Assembly (NCBI RefSeq): GCF_021432085.1
Contig: NZ_CP090366.1
Span: 3,658,001 to 3,722,000, forward strand
DNA length: 64,000 bases
Direction of reading: 5' to 3'
From: Stutzerimonas kunmingensis
Lineage (GTDB): Bacteria; Pseudomonadota; Gammaproteobacteria; Pseudomonadales; Pseudomonadaceae
A program made the position numbers and the translations under genes. Shown one piece after another: positions 59,923 through 64,000 of the stretch (within the stretch, counting starts at the first letter, position 1; each line of letters starts with the position of its first letter). The notes beneath the pieces are model-generated. The model did not search any database and was not told the origin of the DNA. It worked only from the letters and a program-made list of their open reading frames with translations.

Positions 59923-60013
59923 GAGGTTCTCCATTGGTGATATTCGGCACCCTTTTGGGGGCGCCGCCTGTCATGAGCGCCGCGCCACAGGCGCGCGGTC
60001 CCTTTGCTGTGTT

Positions 60014-60787
60014 CTAAAGTAGGGCCACCTCATCGCCAACCCGGATCGAACCACCTTCGAGCACTTCGATGTAGACGCCCATGTCCGGATGCCCATAGCG
60101 CGACATCAACGCCTTGGGTATCGACAGGTCGCGCCGTGCCGTCACCGGGTCCACGTTGACTGCCGGACAGCGCCGGGTCCGCAGAACCACCTCGACGCGC
60201 GCCTGCCCGATACGCAACTGACGCCCTACCCAGTCGAGCTCTTCCCAGGCCGTCGCCGTGCGGAAGTAAAGATTGGCCCGGAACCGCAGCGGGTTGACCG
60301 GCTGGCCCAGGTCGGCCTCCAGTGCATCGACGGAGGCCAGGTTTACCAGTGAGATGGCGTTCATCATTGGCATCGAAATCACGCTGACATCAGTGAAGCG
60401 GACGCCCTGCGCCCGGACCAGCCGGGGCACCCCCTGCAACTCGCCGGCAAAGCGCTCGGCGAACAGGCGTGACAGGCTGTCCTGATCCTCGGGGTCGTCA
60501 AGGTCGAAGCGGGTAATCCGGCCGCCCGGGTCGAGAAGGGACAGCTGGTTGCGGCTGTCGTCATAGTGCGTGCGGTACTCGGCGAGTTGCTCGCGGTTCA
60601 CCTGGACCAGAAAATCGGTCTTCGGCCGCGGGGCGTAATTGTCCGGTTCGAATACCCAGGAGCCATCAGTGATTGCGAAGATCCGATCCAGAGGCAGAGC
60701 CTGCCCGGCAGTCAATTGAACGGACGCCAGGGGCTCGGCCGACAGGCCTTTGACGGGATAGCGATACAGCTGCTCGATGGCACTCAT
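60014..60787 (-). CDS. MOSC-domain protein with N-terminal MOSC beta-barrel
   Basis: A 257-aa protein. MSAIEQLYRYPVKGLSAEPL is the MOSC_N opening; the C-terminal MOSC domain has RTRRCPAVNVDPVTARRDLSIPKAL, with the conserved Cys that carries sulfur or binds molybdenum cofactor in this superfamily (YcbX, mARC, MOCOS tail). No ferredoxin domain is attached. Family members reduce N-hydroxylated compounds or handle Moco sulfur. It is five bases from the AmiB-type gene. Its job in an amide cluster is unknown. Confidence 0.85.
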   Translation of the reverse strand: MSAIEQLYRYPVKGLSAEPLASVQLTAGQALPLDRIFAITDGSWVFEPDNYAPRPKTDFLVQVNREQLAEYRTHYDDSRNQLSLLDPGGRITRFDLDDPEDQDSLSRLFAERFAGELQGVPRLVRAQGVRFTDVSVISMPMMNAISLVNLASVDALEADLGQPVNPLRFRANLYFRTATAWEELDWVGRQLRIGQARVEVVLRTRRCPAVNVDPVTARRDLSIPKALMSRYGHPDMGVYIEVLEGGSIRVGDEVALL

Positions 60788-60792
60788 GGCGG

Positions 60793-61890
60793 TCAGTCCT
60801 TTGCGTTGGCGTTAACAGGCGTCTGCGGTCCTGGATTCGGTACGGTCGGTAACGGCACCACCTGCAGGCGATGGTTATCCATCCCGACCTCGAACGCCCC
60901 AATATCCGGCTGGGCGAGGATCTTTTCTGCCAGCGCCGGCTCCAGCCGGGTGCGCACGCGGCGTGCCAGATCGCGAGCACCAAAGCGGGCATCTTGGTCT
61001 GCGCAGAGGTACCGGCGAGCGCCGTCGGTCAAGGTCAGCGTCCGGCCCTGTTTTGCCAGCCGCCCGTTGAGCTTGTCCAGCTCAATGTCCAGCAGCGCCT
61101 GCATCCATTGTCCCTCGATGCGCTCGAAGGTAAGGATTCGGTCGATGCGGTTGAGAAACTCCAGGTCGAAGTGCTTGTGCAGCGCGGCCTCGACCACCTT
61201 GTTCTCGTGCTGCGGGGCGAGCCCCAACATCCGACGCCAGCTCCCCTCGAAGCGCGAGCGGTAATGCCAGGCGTCCTGAGCACCGATGTTGCTGGTCATA
61301 AAGACCAAGGTATTGCGAAAGTCGATCTTCTTGCTGCCGGATGAGAGGGTCAGTTGGCCAGTCTCCAGCACGTTGAGCAGGCTGCGCACGACTTCCCGGC
61401 TGGCCTTTTCCAACTCATCGAAGAGCACAATACCGGGACGGCTGAAACTGCCCTGGATGGCCTCGATATCGAACAGCGTGGTGCCTTCCTTGCTGCCCAC
61501 GTAGCCCGGCGGCGCGCCGGTCAGCGCGGCAGCGTAGTGCTCCTGGGCCAGGGTGTTCATGTCGACGCGGCAAAAGGCGTCCGGCTTGCCGTGGATGGCC
61601 TGGGCCAGCAGACGGACAATCTCCGTCTTGCCAACCCCGGTCGGCCCCATAAACAGGTTCACCGCCAATGGCCGGTTCGGATCGCCGATGCCGGCCTTGA
61701 CCACCTTGAGCATGGCCTCCATGGCATCCAACGCCTCGGCTTGGCCAACGATACGGCTGCGTAGCAAGCGCATCGCGTCGTCCACTTCGAACAGAAAGCG
61801 CGACGTCTTCGACGCCTTGGCCCGAGTGGTTTCCACGTCGCTCTGGATCGCAGCGCGGTTGTGATCGATCAGATCATTTACGAACGGCAT
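60793..61890 (-). CDS. amiB: ClpB-like AAA ATPase, AmiB type
   Basis: A 365-aa protein made of one ClpA/ClpB D2-type AAA domain. Walker A is GPTGVGKT (82-89), Walker B VLFDELEKA (about 150), sensor 1 TSNIG and a D2-small domain ending ARFGARDLARRVRTRLEPALAEKIL. AmiB accompanies aliphatic amidase AmiE in the P. aeruginosa ami operon and is thought to assist the amide system. ATG 61890 with GAGAG upstream. It follows amiE on the same strand, separated by a gap that holds a dispersed repeat. Confidence 0.85.
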   Translation of the reverse strand: MPFVNDLIDHNRAAIQSDVETTRAKASKTSRFLFEVDDAMRLLRSRIVGQAEALDAMEAMLKVVKAGIGDPNRPLAVNLFMGPTGVGKTEIVRLLAQAIHGKPDAFCRVDMNTLAQEHYAAALTGAPPGYVGSKEGTTLFDIEAIQGSFSRPGIVLFDELEKASREVVRSLLNVLETGQLTLSSGSKKIDFRNTLVFMTSNIGAQDAWHYRSRFEGSWRRMLGLAPQHENKVVEAALHKHFDLEFLNRIDRILTFERIEGQWMQALLDIELDKLNGRLAKQGRTLTLTDGARRYLCADQDARFGARDLARRVRTRLEPALAEKILAQPDIGAFEVGMDNHRLQVVPLPTVPNPGPQTPVNANAKD

Positions 61891-61948
61891 AAGGTCTCTC
61901 GAATCATGCAGGGCGCCTAGCGGGCGAGAGGGGCTTCGAACATGGCCA

Positions 61949-62012
61949 GTGGTGGGCAACTCGCTTTGCGTTTCACCCACCACGAAACCACGGAGCTGAA
62001 GCCCACCCTACG
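61949..62012. repeat. dispersed REP-like element, copy 2
   Basis: GTGGTGGG (61949-61956) pairs perfectly with CCCACCAC (61976-61983), followed by GCTGAAGCCCACCCTACG (61995-62012). The last 18 bases are identical to copy 1 at 17126-17143. It lies in the amiB-amiE gap and could form an RNA hairpin that tunes the relative expression. Confidence 0.65.
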
Positions 62013-62017
62013 CCGCC

Positions 62018-63058
62018 CTATCCCGCGGACTTTTCCTTGCCGCCATGGGGCAGGTCATACACCGGGCAATCGGCCACACCAACGGTGCTGCGGGTCATGG
62101 CTTCCACGTCGTCGCGGGCCTTTTCGGCGTCCATCACCCAGGTGCGGTAGAACTCGAACGGGCAGTCAGCCACGCCACGGTCGCCGTCGCCGGAGTTGTG
62201 CATGCCTGTATAGCCGCGGTGCAACAGCTTGAACAGGTGGTTCTGCGACTGGTCGTTGGCACGCGCGTCGCGAATCTGCGAGATCGATAGCTGGGCGTAC
62301 TGGATGCCCATTTCCTCCTCCCCGCATTCGCCGAGGGTTCGGCCGTCGAAGCCGATGAGCGCCGAGCGCCCGAAGTAGCTGTACACCCCGTCGAAGCCGG
62401 CCGCGTTGGCCACGGCCACATAGCAGTTGTTAGCCCAGGCCATGGTTTTGGACATCAGTACCTGCTGCTCCTTGGCCGGGTACATGTAGCCCTGACAGCG
62501 GACGATCAGCTCGGCCCCCTTCATGGCGCAGTCACGCCAGATTTCCGGGTAGTTGCCGTCATCGCAGATTATCAGGCTGATCTTCATGCCCTTCGGGCCT
62601 TCGGTGACGTAGGTGCGGTCGCCGGGATACCAGCCCTCGATGGGGCACCAGGGGATGCACTTGCGATACCGCTGGACGATCTCGCCCTGGTCGTTGATCA
62701 GGATCAGCGTGTTGTACGGCGCCTTGGCAGGATCTTCGTTGCGCTCGCCCGTGAGGGAAAAGATGCCCCAGGTCTTCGCCTCGCGGCAGGCGGCGGAAAA
62801 GATGGCGGTCTCCTCGCCAGGAATGGTGGCGGCGGTCGCCATCATCTCGTCCGGGTCATACATGATGCCCATGGTGCTGTATTCGGGAAACACGACGAGA
62901 TCCATCCCAGGAAGGCCGAGCTTCATGCCCTTGAGCATTTCCGCAATCTTGCGGGCGTTATCGAGCACTTCGGCCTTGGTATGCAGGCGCGGCATCTTGT
63001 AGTTGACGACGGCGACGCCGACGGTATCGGGGCTGCTGGAAATGTCTCCGTGACGCAT
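62018..63058 (-). CDS. amiE: aliphatic amidase AmiE
   Basis: A 346-aa nitrilase-superfamily enzyme converting short aliphatic amides (acetamide, propionamide) to acid and ammonia. The triad is E59 (VVFPEYS), K133 (QRYRKCIPW) and C165 ([14 protein letters not shown]). The sequence closely follows P. aeruginosa AmiE as I remember it, including MRHGDISSS and [15 protein letters not shown], so amidase is preferred over formamidase. ATG 63058 has AGAGG upstream; ATG 63067 is less likely. The usual partners amiC and amiR are not in the window. Confidence 0.95.
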   Translation of the reverse strand: MRHGDISSSPDTVGVAVVNYKMPRLHTKAEVLDNARKIAEMLKGMKLGLPGMDLVVFPEYSTMGIMYDPDEMMATAATIPGEETAIFSAACREAKTWGIFSLTGERNEDPAKAPYNTLILINDQGEIVQRYRKCIPWCPIEGWYPGDRTYVTEGPKGMKISLIICDDGNYPEIWRDCAMKGAELIVRCQGYMYPAKEQQVLMSKTMAWANNCYVAVANAAGFDGVYSYFGRSALIGFDGRTLGECGEEEMGIQYAQLSISQIRDARANDQSQNHLFKLLHRGYTGMHNSGDGDRGVADCPFEFYRTWVMDAEKARDDVEAMTRSTVGVADCPVYDLPHGGKEKSAG

Positions 63059-63144
63059 GGTGTTCACCTCTTAAAACGAAGGCAGGTCAGGCCTGCGGTC
63101 GAATAGCCAGGGAGGGGCACAGTCCCCCACAGGCTGCCGGCGTG

Positions 63145-63474
63145 CTAGCAGGCAGCTATTTTTTCGGTGCGCCCGCCAACCATCGGGTCGGCGCAAAAAA
63201 GGAAGACGCATAAGGCATCTGGGCCCGGCTGGCTGCACGGCGCGGTGGCCAGGCCAAAGCGCTCTTGAAAGAAGGCGAAGACGCTTTCGGCAGCACGCGC
63301 GCTGAGCGTAGGTTTCCACAGCCAGATGTCCTGCTCACGGTCCACCGCCTGGCTGGCGAACAGGGCCTGTTCGGCATCGCCGCACACGCCGACGAACCAT
63401 TGCGGCTGGGCCCCTTCGAGCTCCTTGATGTAGCTGAGGAACTCAAATTTGATTTGCTGGACGCTGTAGGCCAT
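63145..63474 (-). CDS. small unknown protein upstream of amiE (109 aa)
   Basis: Start at 63474 (MAYSVQQIKFEFLSYIKELEGAQPQWFVGVCGDAEQALFAS) after a weak GGGG. A soluble protein with VDREQDIWLWKPTLSARAAESVFAFFQERFGL and a C-terminal DALCVFLFCADPMVGGRTEKIAAC. I do not recognise the family. It is five bases after the Sel1-type gene and 86 before amiE on the same strand, so it belongs to the cluster. The open frame extends upstream to 63564 but overlaps the Sel1 gene. Confidence 0.65.
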   Translation of the reverse strand: MAYSVQQIKFEFLSYIKELEGAQPQWFVGVCGDAEQALFASQAVDREQDIWLWKPTLSARAAESVFAFFQERFGLATAPCSQPGPDALCVFLFCADPMVGGRTEKIAAC

Positions 63475-63479
63475 TGCAG

Positions 63480-64000
63480 TTACCCCGGTATCGGTTGAAG
63501 GCGCGCAGAAGAACCGGCATCTCCGAGCCGCTGGCGCCGCTGCTCGACCAGCTCCATGCCGCACTGCTTTTCTTCGGTAGACATCAGCTCGATAACCCGC
63601 TCAAGCTGGACCAGCGCAGTGCCGACGCCGTGCTGCGCGGCCATCGACAGCCAGGCGAAGGCCTCGACGCGATCCTTCGACACGCCCTGCCCCTGCAGGT
63701 ACAGGTAGCCCAGCCGCGCCTGGGACGGGTAATGCCCTTGCTCGGCCGCACGCCTGTACCAGTAGGCAGCCTTGGCGTGGTCCTGCTCGACTTGCTCGCC
63801 TTTGGAATACAGCGCCGCCAGGTTGAACTGAGCACCGCAGTCGGCGGCGGCGGCCCGTTCCAGCCAATCCAGGCCGGTGGCGACATCTACCTCGCAGCCC
63901 TGCCCCATCAGCAACATGGCGCCGACATTGGTCTGCGCCTGGGAGTGCCCACCGTGCGCCGCCTGGAGATACCACTCGAAGGCCTGACTGAGCGATGCCG
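63480..64000 (-). CDS. Sel1-like repeat protein (5' end outside window)
   Basis: The frame is open to the window edge (ASLSQAFEWYLQAAHGGHSQ and TNVGAMLLMGQGC), so the ATG at 63917 is internal. At least four Sel1-type repeats are seen, such as YWYRRAAEQGHYPSQARLGYLYLQGQG and FAWLSMAAQHGV, each about 36 residues. They form alpha-solenoid scaffolds for protein-protein contact. It ends five bases before the small unknown gene. Whether it has a signal peptide cannot be seen. Confidence 0.85.
   Translation of the reverse strand, partial: ASLSQAFEWYLQAAHGGHSQAQTNVGAMLLMGQGCEVDVATGLDWLERAAAADCGAQFNLAALYSKGEQVEQDHAKAAYWYRRAAEQGHYPSQARLGYLYLQGQGVSKDRVEAFAWLSMAAQHGVGTALVQLERVIELMSTEEKQCGMELVEQRRQRLGDAGSSARLQPIPG

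Overview
The window looks like a Pseudomonas of the stutzeri group (Stutzerimonas). Protein sequences are pseudomonad throughout and the DNA is GC-rich. As I recall it, the order thiO, fimT-fimU-pilVWXY1E, ispH, fkpB, lspA, ileS, ribF, murJ, rpsT, creA, proB, obgE, rpmA, rplU, ispB, small Fe-regulated ORF, fklB, yqhA, Lon-like protease follows the P. aeruginosa PA4548-PA4576 block. A second block (ccpA, mscL, radA, mapZ, glyA) resembles the PA4587-PA4614 area. Species assignment is inference.

Layout. 1-3.8 kb: end of a YdcZ-type transporter, a frameshifted SdiA-regulated-type gene, a MATE exporter and small membrane proteins. 3.8-7.5 kb (minus): speA, SUI1-type factor, thiO. 7.6-15 kb (plus): minor-pilin operon fimT-fimU-pilV-pilW-pilX-pilY1-pilE, tightly packed with repeated ATGA overlaps, and AT-richer than its surroundings. 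15-26.9 kb: conserved housekeeping genes for isoprenoids, lipoproteins, translation, flavins, peptidoglycan and proline, mostly minus, with rpsT on plus. 27-41.5 kb: ispB, an iron-type small gene with a Fur-like box, fklB, a probable light/UV operon (DUF6482, FeS photolyase/cryptochrome, 46-aa DUF2256), YqhA, Lon-like protease, ANR-boxed cytochrome c peroxidase, mscL, radA, mapZ and glyA.

41.6-53.6 kb is an accessory region between glyA and the next core-like block. It holds an intact type I restriction-modification operon (hsdM-hsdS-hsdR). Next to it is a divergent Xre regulator facing a two-gene operon: a winged-helix/coiled-coil-like protein and an SF2 helicase. I rate this pair the best candidate for an undescribed (possibly antiphage) system. 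Beyond lies a junkyard: a truncated ParS-type antitoxin, a BPSL0761-family protein, an orphan ParS-type antitoxin, an IS1182-type transposase fragment and a decayed second hsdM fragment.

53.6-64 kb (all minus) is an amide/carbamoyl catabolism cluster: a Sel1 protein (cut by the window edge), a small unknown, aliphatic amidase AmiE, AmiB-type ATPase, MOSC protein, an amidase with K96/S171/S195 spacing, HupE/UreJ permease, M20 amidohydrolase (frameshifted), two choline-kinase-like phosphotransferases (one frameshifted) and an inositol-monophosphatase-family enzyme. Three genes in the window carry single-base frameshifts, which may be real decay or sequence errors. I found no tRNA, rRNA or CRISPR array.
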